Assembly: GCF_015667795.1 (NCBI RefSeq)
Contig: NZ_JADPEL010000033.1
Location: 1 to 37,832, forward strand
DNA from: Clostridium sp. D53t1_180928_C8
GTDB taxonomy: Bacteria; Bacillota; Clostridia; Clostridiales; Clostridiaceae
DNA length: 37,832 nucleotides
Direction of reading: 5' to 3'
A program made the translations under genes and the position numbers. Below, one piece after another: positions 16,821 to 24,114 of the stretch. Within the stretch, counting starts at the first letter, position 1, and each line of letters begins with the position of its first letter. Under the pieces are notes generated by a model. The model saw nothing but the letters and a program-made list of their open reading frames with translations, had not been told where the DNA came from and did no database searches.

Positions 16821-17840
16821 ATGAAAAGTGAACAATTAAACTTAAATAAAATTATAGATTTAAATAAATGGCAAAGCCTTCAGGATTCACTTTCCATAGT
16901 AACTAAACTTGCTATTATTACTGTAGATTATAAAGGAGTTCCTGTATCTAATCATAGCTTTTGCAGTGAGTTTTGTAATTCTGTTAGAAATAACCCTAAA
17001 CTTGCTTCTTATTGTCAAAAGTGCGATTCTAGAGGAGGATTAGAGGCTGTCCGAATAAATAAACCTTATATTTACTTATGTCATTATAATATTGTTGATA
17101 TTGCAATTCCTATAATAATAGATGATAAATATATTGGTGCCATTATGGCTGGCCAAGTTAAATTGAAAAATAAAAAGGATGAAGAATCCTTAGAAAAAAT
17201 TCTAACACTACCTGGAAATCTTGAATTACATGATTTAAATGATCTTTATTTAAATTTACCTAGCTTATCTTATGAAGAAGTAGAAAATATTGCAGATATG
17301 TTATTTAAGTTATGTAATTATATAGTAGAAGAATCATTAAATAAAAGCTTTATTATTGAAATGTATGAAAAAGAAATTTTAAATAAAAACTTGCCTAATA
17401 ATGATTTAAATTTATCTAGCTATAATGAAAATAATATTAAAAACTTAAAGGACGAACTTTCATATGCCATTACAAACTCCCATATAAAAGATTTATCCTT
17501 TAACAAAGATTTTTTATCTAACTCAATATTAAAGCCAGCTATTGATTATATACATAAAAACAAAAATGAAAACGTATCATTAGAAAAAGCTTCAAATTTA
17601 TGTCATATAAGTCCAAGTTACTTTAGTAGAGTCTTTAAAAAAGAAGTTGGACAAAACTTCTCAACCTATGTTTCTTCTTTAAAAATAGAATGGTCTAAGG
17701 AATTACTTGAATCAACAAATATGAGTATTTCTGAAATTAGTGATAACCTTGGTTTTAATGAAGCTGGTTATTTCATAAAAACCTTTAAAAAACAAGAAGG
17801 ATTAACTCCCTTCTTATATAGAAAATATACTAAAAAATAA
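16821..17840 (+). CDS. PocR-domain AraC-family transcriptional regulator
   Basis: Residues 12-180 match the PocR sensory domain (WQSLQDSLSIVTKLAIITVD...CQKCDSRGG...YLCHYNIVDIAIPI...IGAIMAGQV), with clustered cysteines (C42, C46, C58, C61 approximately) and the GQV end. A linker (180-235) leads to an AraC HTH domain at about 240-339 with two helix-turn-helix motifs (ASNLCHISPSYFSRVFKKEVG and ISEISDNLGFNEAGYFIKTFK). PocR domains are known in regulators of propanediol and glycerol use, fitting its position divergent from gldA-dhaKL. It probably activates that operon in response to glycerol or a derivative. The start follows AAAGGAG. Confidence 0.9.
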   Translation: MKSEQLNLNKIIDLNKWQSLQDSLSIVTKLAIITVDYKGVPVSNHSFCSEFCNSVRNNPKLASYCQKCDSRGGLEAVRINKPYIYLCHYNIVDIAIPIIIDDKYIGAIMAGQVKLKNKKDEESLEKILTLPGNLELHDLNDLYLNLPSLSYEEVENIADMLFKLCNYIVEESLNKSFIIEMYEKEILNKNLPNNDLNLSSYNENNIKNLKDELSYAITNSHIKDLSFNKDFLSNSILKPAIDYIHKNKNENVSLEKASNLCHISPSYFSRVFKKEVGQNFSTYVSSLKIEWSKELLESTNMSISEISDNLGFNEAGYFIKTFKKQEGLTPFLYRKYTKK

Positions 17841-17863
17841 TATCTTTGTTGGTAATAGTGCAT

Positions 17864-17915
17864 ATAAGCAAACTAATTCAGTAATTCAAAAATATTATTG
17901 TACTAGTTTGCTTAT
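17864..17915. repeat. Inverted repeat after the AraC gene, no U-tract
   Basis: ATAAGCAAACTA (17864-17875) pairs perfectly with 17904-17915 around a 28-nt loop. The loop and right arm include 22 bases (17888-17909) identical to the terminator at 7996-8017. No T-run follows on either strand, so termination here would be weak. It looks like a composite of two of the local terminator sequences. Confidence 0.55.
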
Positions 17916-17995
17916 ACTAATTAGTAACCCATTCTCTAATTAAAACTAAGCCTACTTATTATCATAAAATTTAAATCTTACTATTCATAATTACA

Positions 17996-18541
17996 CTAAA
18001 TATCCTCTAAATATCTAAATACTATATCCATATTACTTAACTTCTTATTAACTCTAACCCTATACTTAAAATTCTTGCTTTCTATAAATATTAAAGTCAT
18101 AATCTCCCACAACAATACTGTTCCTCCCGAGTCCAACAATGATGTTAACAATGATTCACCTTTAGAACTTTTAATGAAGTACCAACAAGATAAAAGAATT
18201 GCTGCGGCAACTATATAATAACCTATCCTTACTACCCCCATAAAACTCAACTTTTTTTCTTTCTTTAAAAATTCCCTATATGAGTTTATTATGCTTTCTT
18301 TTGATACTTCTTCTTTATTTTCATCCCTAACCTCTAATGGCATATTTACTAATAGCTCAACATAAATATTTTTCAACTTATATGGTACTCTTAAAATATA
18401 CTCTTGAATCCATTCATCTAAATCACTATTAATACTTCGTTCCTTAACATCTCTATAATCAAACCCATTAAATAACTCCTCATAATAATTAACTTTAATT
18501 GGTATTGTACACTTAATCTTTTCTTCTTGATTATCACTCAT
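17996..18541 (-). CDS. Membrane protein of unknown function, two transmembrane helices
   Basis: 181 residues. The first 115 are hydrophilic and acidic (KVNYYEELFNGFDYRDVKE then LDEWIQEYILRVPYKLKN); two membrane helices follow at about 102-122 and 134-152, then a basic tail. The arrangement suggests an inner-membrane protein with a cytoplasmic N-terminal domain. I do not recognise the family. AGGAG precedes the ATG. It is monocistronic by position. Confidence 0.6.
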   Translation of the reverse strand: MSDNQEEKIKCTIPIKVNYYEELFNGFDYRDVKERSINSDLDEWIQEYILRVPYKLKNIYVELLVNMPLEVRDENKEEVSKESIINSYREFLKKEKKLSFMGVVRIGYYIVAAAILLSCWYFIKSSKGESLLTSLLDSGGTVLLWEIMTLIFIESKNFKYRVRVNKKLSNMDIVFRYLEDI

Positions 18542-18680
18542 AAATTTTGCTCCTAACTATAATCTCCCCTCCCTTACATTTTTTCTTATTAGTATAACTT
18601 TTTATACATCTTTTACTTAAAATTAAATGTTAATTTTACTTCTTATCTCCACAAATAATTAATTTAATTCTTATAACAAA

Positions 18681-18732
18681 AAAGCAAACTAAAATATCCT
18701 ATACCAAAATATGAGATATTTTAATTTGCTTT
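18681..18732 (-). terminator. Terminator of the 18752-19279 gene
   Basis: An 18-nt arm at 18681-18698 pairs with 18715-18732 at 17 of 18 positions around a 16-nt loop; T-rich sequence follows on the minus strand. A partial copy without the second arm is at 13539-13565. Confidence 0.8.
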
Positions 18733-18751
18733 TTATTTATAATTTTCTGTT

Positions 18752-19279
18752 TTAATAACTAACTTCACTTTCCAATCTACTTCTATAATCATAATAAGCA
18801 TCAGTGCTAGCCCAGTACAATATACTAGCAAAATTAATTAACTTTTTCTTATTATCATAAATATAATTAACCAACTTGCTAAACTCATTATTTATCTCTA
18901 GATAAGGTAATTGGGTTCTATTAGGCTCTATTAATATTTGTGGTTCAACCTTAATCTCATTTCCAAATACATCAAATTCCCTATAACTAGCCAACGATAG
19001 GGTCATTAAACTTAACTTTCTCTCACTCATACTTGTTGCATTTATTATGTTCATTAATGATCTCTTATTATTTCTAATATCAAATATAGAATTAAGCTCT
19101 TCACATATATTAGAACATATTTTACTTACTTCTTTTTTTCTTAATTCAGCTTTAAAAGCATTTTCTATAATTTTATTAACTACCATGCTCTCTATACTTA
19201 TCCAAATCTCATTATCTGAACACCGTATAACAAACTCTATCATTTCAGCTTCTACTTTAGTTTTTTGCTTACCTTTCAT
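18752..19279 (-). CDS. Soluble protein of unknown function under a Spo0A-type promoter
   Basis: 175 residues, no signal peptide or membrane segment. It starts MKGKQKTKVEAEMIEFVIRC and is predicted mainly helical, with a tyrosine-rich C-terminus (YWASTDAYYDYRSR). I do not recognise it. The start follows GGGGAGG. The promoter at 19319-19352 has the TTCGACA-N21-TATAAT arrangement shared with the DUF4041 and YHYH genes, which hints at expression on entry to stationary phase or sporulation. It is divergent from the 19493 membrane protein. Confidence 0.6.
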   Translation of the reverse strand: MKGKQKTKVEAEMIEFVIRCSDNEIWISIESMVVNKIIENAFKAELRKKEVSKICSNICEELNSIFDIRNNKRSLMNIINATSMSERKLSLMTLSLASYREFDVFGNEIKVEPQILIEPNRTQLPYLEINNEFSKLVNYIYDNKKKLINFASILYWASTDAYYDYRSRLESEVSY

Positions 19280-19318
19280 TATATCCTCCCCTTTTCTGAA
19301 TTTGACTTATTACTATTA

Positions 19319-19352
19319 ATTATAACAATTTTCTTTTGTTTTAATTGTCGAA
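19319..19352 (-). promoter_or_regulatory. Promoter with Spo0A-type box, TTCGACA-N21-TATAAT, for the 18752-19279 gene
   Basis: 0A-type heptamer at 19346-19352 and -10 TATAAT at 19319-19324 on the minus strand, 21 bases apart, giving a leader of about 33 nt. Third copy of the layout in this window. The box also lies 140 nt upstream of the divergent plus-strand gene. Confidence 0.58.
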
Positions 19353-19492
19353 TATAGTTATGCCTTTAATAAAATATTCGTGCTAGATTTTAATTTTTTT
19401 GTATTTTATGTTAATATTGTATTATTAATACAAGAAATAATCATATTATATCAAAATATAAAATTTTACTTAAAAGGAGATACACCATAAGT

Positions 19493-20845
19493 ATGACTAA
19501 TAATTTAACAATATCTTTACAAGATGATTACAGAAGAAATTTTTGGCATAATTCTATAAAAAATATCACATTAGGATTTATGCTAAACGTAATAAGCCTT
19601 AATTTCTGGGGATTACAATATATTTTACCTACTATAGGAACAATACTTTTATATATTGGATTTAGAGATTTAAGAAATGAAAATAAATTTTTTCATTCTA
19701 CTTGGATTTTTTCTATAATAAATATAGTTATTAATCTAACAAACTTAATATACATATCTACACCATTAAACATAGAATTTGAACATACTTTTATACGCTC
19801 AGTACTTTTAACAACCTTTCGATTAATTTTTTTAATTGTTTTTAGAGAAGGCCTTAAAAATATATTCCATAAGAATAACTTAACTCCAAGTAGAGATCCT
19901 ATTTTAATGCTAATTATTTGGTATATACTAGTTATAACTTTAGGCCTAACTCTATTGGGACAACTTTGGCTTGTATTTATAATAATTATTATTTATTACT
20001 TTTATACTTTTTACTCATTATATGAATTAAGATATGATTTAGAAGATATTAATTGTACAACTTCAAATCATAATATAAAACTTAGCAATAAAAATATTTT
20101 TATATCCTACATAATAAGTTGTGCTCTTTTAGTTACTGTTTGTTGTTTAATTTCAAATCATATTCAACTAAAATCTAAAGAATTTATTCCAGTTGAATCT
20201 TCATCAACTATGGATATATTAATAAATAAAGGCTTTCCTCATGATATACTTAATGATATAGCTGATGAAGATATCTCTCTTATTAAAGATGCTTTATGCA
20301 TTGAAAGTTTCAGTGAAAACTTAAACTTTAATTCTCCTGGTAAAATAAATTTAAAAGCCACAACTATTTTTATAGAACTACCTGATACTAAAATGTATGC
20401 TATTGAATTTTTTAACTGGGAAAATGGAGAATCCTATTGGAATGACGGATTTACAATTACTGCTTCCGAAGATTTAGAGCTTATAAACGGAAGGTTATTA
20501 TATGAAAATGAAGGAATAAAATATACTGCCTCTATACCTAGGTTAAATCATGGGTCTATTATTAATACTGATTTATTTGGACATGTTGAGCAAAGCGATA
20601 AAATTAGTGGTGCTATAAGTTATCCATTTGGCTCTACTGATCTTAAAGGATATGTTCTTTATAAAATAAATGTTAATGAAAATACTACTACCTTTGGATG
20701 TAATATAGTAAATTATATACATTATAATACTCCATTTAGACTACCCTACATTATACCTGAATATCAAAACGTAATATTTAATAATAATTTAGATCAACAT
20801 TGTACAAATTTTAGCATTGAAAAAGATAATGAAATTACTTATTAA
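19493..20845 (+). CDS. Multi-spanning membrane protein with C-terminal extracytoplasmic domain
   Basis: 450 residues. About five hydrophobic helices lie in the first 185 (ITLGFMLNVISLNFWGLQYI, then an ILPTIGTILLYIGF region, WIFSIINIVINLTNL, LLTTFRLIFLIVF and a long segment at 140-170), then a further helix at about 202-220 (ISYIISCALLVTVCCLI). The remaining 230 residues are soluble and beta-rich, probably outside. No family recognised. The start follows AGGAGAT at 13 nt, a long spacing. A tail fragment of a second copy survives at 9262-9377, so this gene has been duplicated at least once. Confidence 0.7.
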   Translation: MTNNLTISLQDDYRRNFWHNSIKNITLGFMLNVISLNFWGLQYILPTIGTILLYIGFRDLRNENKFFHSTWIFSIINIVINLTNLIYISTPLNIEFEHTFIRSVLLTTFRLIFLIVFREGLKNIFHKNNLTPSRDPILMLIIWYILVITLGLTLLGQLWLVFIIIIIYYFYTFYSLYELRYDLEDINCTTSNHNIKLSNKNIFISYIISCALLVTVCCLISNHIQLKSKEFIPVESSSTMDILINKGFPHDILNDIADEDISLIKDALCIESFSENLNFNSPGKINLKATTIFIELPDTKMYAIEFFNWENGESYWNDGFTITASEDLELINGRLLYENEGIKYTASIPRLNHGSIINTDLFGHVEQSDKISGAISYPFGSTDLKGYVLYKINVNENTTTFGCNIVNYIHYNTPFRLPYIIPEYQNVIFNNNLDQHCTNFSIEKDNEITY

Positions 20846-20895
20846 TAAGTTATCATTAAAATCTTTTTTATTTTAACTAATACTTCAATTAAATT

Positions 20896-20941
20896 AATCT
20901 GCCTCGAAAGGAATACCTTTTTTCCCTTTCAGGCAGATTTT
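20896..20941 (+). terminator. Terminator of the 19493-20845 gene
   Basis: AATCTGCCT then GAAAGG pair with CCTTTC then AGGCAGATT, 15 bp with one bulged base, and TTTT follows on the plus strand. Confidence 0.85.
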
Positions 20942-20991
20942 ATATTTATCCTAAACATTAAATTATTCTATCATACAAATTTAAATTTGTG

Positions 20992-21414
20992 CTATTTAGG
21001 CTTGGATAACGTATTTATATTATCATATAATTCTTGTGTTATCTCCCAAATCTCATTATAAGGTTGTTCAATATAATATCTATCTTCCATTTTATATGCA
21101 TAAGCTACACTACTTCCACCTTTAGAATGAGAAAACTCTAATTTTATATAATAGCCTACATTTGTTGGTATGTCATTAATAGATTCCTTATTTGTTTTTT
21201 TAGAATTCGATTTAATGCTATCAATAATATTTTTTATTTCTTCATTATCAGCAATGGTAATATGTTTATTATTTTCTTCTGTAGATTCTGATAAAACTAT
21301 GCTTTCTAAATCAGCTTCATTTGGTAAAATAATTTATACTTTGCTACAAGCAACCAAACTTAAGCTCAATAACAAAATCACAATTAAAATACTGAAAATT
21401 TTGCTTCTACTCAT
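20992..21414 (-). pseudogene. Lipoprotein gene interrupted by a stop at codon 27 (DUF5301-like)
   Basis: The minus strand from 21414 begins MSRSKIFSILIVILLLSLSL then VACSK, a clean lipoprotein signal with lipobox LVAC (Cys23). Codon 27 is TAA (21336-21334), after which the same frame stays open for 113 codons, including TIADNEEIKNIIDSIKSNSK and the tail MEDRYYIEQPYNEIWEITQE, to a TAG at 20994-20992. The body resembles small clostridial DUF5301-type lipoproteins (family assignment tentative). A GGGGG ribosome binding site is in place. Either a recent nonsense mutation or a sequencing error explains it; one base change would restore the gene. Confidence 0.8.
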
Positions 21415-21481
21415 TATTTAACCCCCGTCTATTTCAATAATATAGTTAATTCTACTATATAGATTAAAATTTATGACAATT

Positions 21482-21997
21482 CTACATATTCTCTGAATCT
21501 AATCTTAACTGGTAAAAATATTTCAGCCATTCTGTTTGATTTCCTAACGCTTCCTTCATATTTGTAAGAGTTCTTTTGCCAATACGTCTATCTAATATAG
21601 CAAACATCCTTACCAAAGGATTATCCGAATTTATACTTTCTTGAATACTCTTATTGCGATAATTTTCAAGAGCATCGCAGAATTCATTATCAGTATATTC
21701 AGTCCTAGAATGTAAAGGTATTGTATCCATAAGACTCCAAAAATCTTTCCAATAACTTTCAATATCCATAGGTTTAATATTTTTTTTATAATTATTTTTT
21801 ATAAAATATGTATTAACTGTTTCCCAGGAAAATTGTTTTACCAATTTATTATCAATATAGACTTCAAAAATATGACACCCATCCATACCAACATAGGAAG
21901 TGCAGTTATATCTAATCCTCCCATGTAAACTTTCGGCAAGCATTTCTTTTTCAAGATATTTACGCATATTGCTCCAAGAACCTAATATTTTGCCCAT
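21482..21997 (-). CDS. SF0329-family-like protein
   Basis: 171 residues, soluble. The opening GSWSNMRKYLEKEMLAESLH, then GRIRYNCTSYVGMDG, then HIFEVYIDNKLVKQFSWETV, follows the pattern of SF0329-family proteins (W-x-x-MRK-x-LE, L-x-GRI-x-Y, SWE). These are small cytoplasmic proteins without known activity, often scattered among accessory and polymorphic-toxin loci. AGGAGG precedes the ATG. The upstream region is copy A of the dispersed element (22014-22110). Confidence 0.65.
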   Translation of the reverse strand: MGKILGSWSNMRKYLEKEMLAESLHGRIRYNCTSYVGMDGCHIFEVYIDNKLVKQFSWETVNTYFIKNNYKKNIKPMDIESYWKDFWSLMDTIPLHSRTEYTDNEFCDALENYRNKSIQESINSDNPLVRMFAILDRRIGKRTLTNMKEALGNQTEWLKYFYQLRLDSENM

Positions 21998-22013
21998 ACA
22001 ATCCTCCTACAAA

Positions 22014-22110
22014 TCTCTATTTATCTATTAATTTTAAAATACAACTAACTTCCATAACAACATAATTATATACTAAATAAAGTATAATTTACACATTGAT
22101 TACAATATCA
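22014..22110. repeat. Dispersed upstream element, copy A
   Basis: Matches 11758-11850 along its length, 10623-10672 in the TACTAAATAAAGT part and 24019-24075 in the other half. A minus-strand TATAAT lies at 22065-22070. It lies directly upstream of the SF0329-like gene. Confidence 0.6.
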
Positions 22111-22199
22111 TGCTATCAAATTTTTAAACATTAACTTTTATTAATTAGTTCTCAATATAATAGCTCTGTTTTAAAAGAATATATAAATATAACTAACAA

Positions 22200-22225
22200 A
22201 AAGGATGCCAATGAAGGCATCCTTT
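22200..22225 (-). terminator. Terminator of the TIGR04104-like gene
   Basis: AAAGGATGCC and its exact complement surround a 6-nt loop; TTTTTG follows on the minus strand, 20 nt past the stop at 22245. Confidence 0.9.
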
Positions 22226-22244
22226 ATTTTGCATTAATTTAATG

Positions 22245-22529
22245 TTATTCTATTAATTTATATCTTACTATTAATGGACTTACTGAAATAATTAATAATA
22301 AATATATTATATACAATACTAAAACATTAATCTTTAATTCAAATAAATATGTTTGAATTAATAATGGTAACGGTACTAACATCGCTATTATTAATCTAGA
22401 TATATTACTAATTTTTAATACAGTATTACAATTTTTACATTCTATTTTTTTATATCCCGAAAATGACCATATAGAAAATAGCAATTCTATATATGAAAAA
22501 CTCTTTTTACAATTAATACACTTTTGAAT
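22245..22529 (-). CDS. TIGR04104-type small zinc-finger membrane protein; start codon apparently lost (ATT)
   Basis: The frame reads QKCINCKKSFSYIELLF...GYKKIECKNCNTVLKISNISR, then two membrane helices, IIAMLVPLPLLIQTYLF and LYIIYLLLIISVSPLIV. Two CxxC pairs followed by a helix pair is the TIGR04104 (cxxc_20_cxxc) pattern, whose members begin just before the first CxxC. Here the codon at that place is ATT (22529-22527), with GGGAG nine bases upstream, and no ATG, GTG or TTG is available before the first CxxC. The next start codon, TTG at 22484, would remove the first CxxC. Either initiation is at ATT, or the gene was silenced by an ATG-to-ATT change. Confidence 0.6.
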   Translation of the reverse strand: MQKCINCKKSFSYIELLFSIWSFSGYKKIECKNCNTVLKISNISRLIIAMLVPLPLLIQTYLFELKINVLVLYIIYLLLIISVSPLIVRYKLIE

Positions 22530-22574
22530 AATAACACACTCCCATCCCCCTTTTTTATTGGTAATATGTTAAGA

Positions 22575-23450
22575 TTATTCACCATTAAGAACTCGATTTA
22601 AAGCCGCATCTATAGTATCAGTATCCTCTGGATATTTTATATATAATGCTGTTGATTCTGCAATAACAGCAGAATATGCAGTTTGTACTGATTGTTTAAC
22701 TTTAGGATCATCAATAGAATCAATATAATTCTGTTGCTGTTGCTTAGCTTCTTTTAATATTATATAGTATTCTTCTTCAGTTAAGCCTTGTTTTTCTTTC
22801 GGTTGAGTATTTTGTTGTGTATTTTCATTTACTGAACTTTGAAAACTGGATAAATCAAATTTATTACTAAAATTCTTTCCATTTATAGTTAATATAATTT
22901 CTAATTCATCAGTAGTGGAATCAGCTATAGGTACTTCGGCTACGTAATGAATGCTTCTTGTTTCTAGCGGGTTTATTGAATCATCTTTTTCTAAATTAGA
23001 TCCATCAGTACTCTCTACAAGAGAAAAACAAGAATACTCATTATTTTTGATTTTTATTTTTGTAGTTATTATATCCTCAGCCATTTTAGCTTCATTAATC
23101 AAACTATATATATCAAAAATTACATCTATATAAATATTACCATTGTTTTCTATATCATAGTAGGAAGAGTTTTCATTAATAATTGAAGGTTTGATTCTTG
23201 AGGTAACATTAATTTCCTTTAAATAATATTCGCAAATTCCAGGTACTTTATTACTTCCTCCTGCAACAATAAATAATTCAGGATTGTTAGTATCTTGATT
23301 TACGTTATTCTCTTCTTTTTTTATAGAACCTTGAGTTTCGTTATTAGCTTTGTTTGAATTAAATTCAGGAATATTATCTTTTTTCCCACATGAAATAAGT
23401 AATAAAGATAATATTAATAATAATAATTTTAAAATTAGCTTTTTATTCAT
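22575..23450 (-). CDS. Lipoprotein of unknown function
   Basis: 291 residues. The signal peptide ends in lipobox LISC (Cys21). A low-complexity, asparagine-rich linker (to about 58) leads to a beta-rich domain (about 60-205) with a LEIILTINGKNFSNKFDL end, as in immunoglobulin-like extracellular domains. A glutamine-rich linker and a C-terminal helical segment (EEYYIILKEAKQQQQNYIDS then VKQSVQTAYSAVIAESTALY) complete it. No recognised family. AGAGGAAG precedes the ATG. Confidence 0.65.
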   Translation of the reverse strand: MNKKLILKLLLLILSLLLISCGKKDNIPEFNSNKANNETQGSIKKEENNVNQDTNNPELFIVAGGSNKVPGICEYYLKEINVTSRIKPSIINENSSYYDIENNGNIYIDVIFDIYSLINEAKMAEDIITTKIKIKNNEYSCFSLVESTDGSNLEKDDSINPLETRSIHYVAEVPIADSTTDELEIILTINGKNFSNKFDLSSFQSSVNENTQQNTQPKEKQGLTEEEYYIILKEAKQQQQNYIDSIDDPKVKQSVQTAYSAVIAESTALYIKYPEDTDTIDAALNRVLNGE

Positions 23451-23543
23451 TTAAAACTTCCTCTCAAAATAACATAATTATTCATTAGCTTATATATATA
23501 TTAATAAAAAATTCAAATCACTTAACATTAATTCAATTATACA

Positions 23544-23873
23544 TTACTCTTCATTATATTCATAAGGATACACGTATAGTCTTTGATTTACACCACGTCC
23601 GAAATAAGGTAGTGGATAATTACTATTAAGTTTACGTCCTCCTCCCATTAAACCAAAAAATTGATCAACTCTTACTATATAAGTTTCTCCATCAATTTTG
23701 ACAATAGGTGTCATGCCATATTTTAATATAACTAAATTCTTTTTCTCTTTATTACAATATTCAATTAATACATTTTTAATATCATCTGTAGTACTAGCTA
23801 TTCCATTAAAATCTATTATCATTTCACACTCTGGAAGAAATTCTTTTTTTAATTCATTTAATTTCTTAATCAT
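23544..23873 (-). CDS. Small soluble protein of unknown function
   Basis: 109 residues, mixed alpha/beta: a helix (KKLNELKKEF), a strand (CEMIIDFNG), a helix (TDDIKNVLIEYCNKE), strands (NLVILKYG, TPIVKIDGETYIV), then a glycine- and tyrosine-rich tail (FFGLMGGGRKLNSNYPLP). Not recognised; size and setting would suit an immunity-type protein, but nothing proves it. GGGGAA precedes the ATG. Copy D of the dispersed element lies 150 nt upstream. Confidence 0.5.
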   Translation of the reverse strand: MIKKLNELKKEFLPECEMIIDFNGIASTTDDIKNVLIEYCNKEKKNLVILKYGMTPIVKIDGETYIVRVDQFFGLMGGGRKLNSNYPLPYFGRGVNQRLYVYPYEYNEE

Positions 23874-24018
23874 CTTAAATTCCCCTTTACCCTAAAATTA
23901 CTTTCCTTTAAACTCCCAATCTTCTTTTATTAATATAATTGTAAAATGCAAAGTTAAAATTTTTCCTATAGATGAACTAATAAAACCATTTAGTCAATTC
24001 TTTATCTTTTCACAAAAT

Positions 24019-24075
24019 TCTATTTTATTTACTAATTTAAATATCAAACTACTTGTCATAATAATACAATTATAA
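24019..24075. repeat. Dispersed upstream element, copy D (partial)
   Basis: Resembles the left half of 11758-11850 (ACTAATTTAAATAT, then AAACT and a CAATTATA end). It lies upstream of the 23544-23873 gene. Confidence 0.45.
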
Positions 24076-24114
24076 GTTAATTATAGCATATTTTGTTAAT
24101 ACTATACTATTCAA

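Noticed and set aside
21170-21421. 83-codon plus-strand ORF
   Set aside because: It is the antisense of the broken lipoprotein gene at 20992-21414, which has a signal peptide, lipobox and ribosome binding site.
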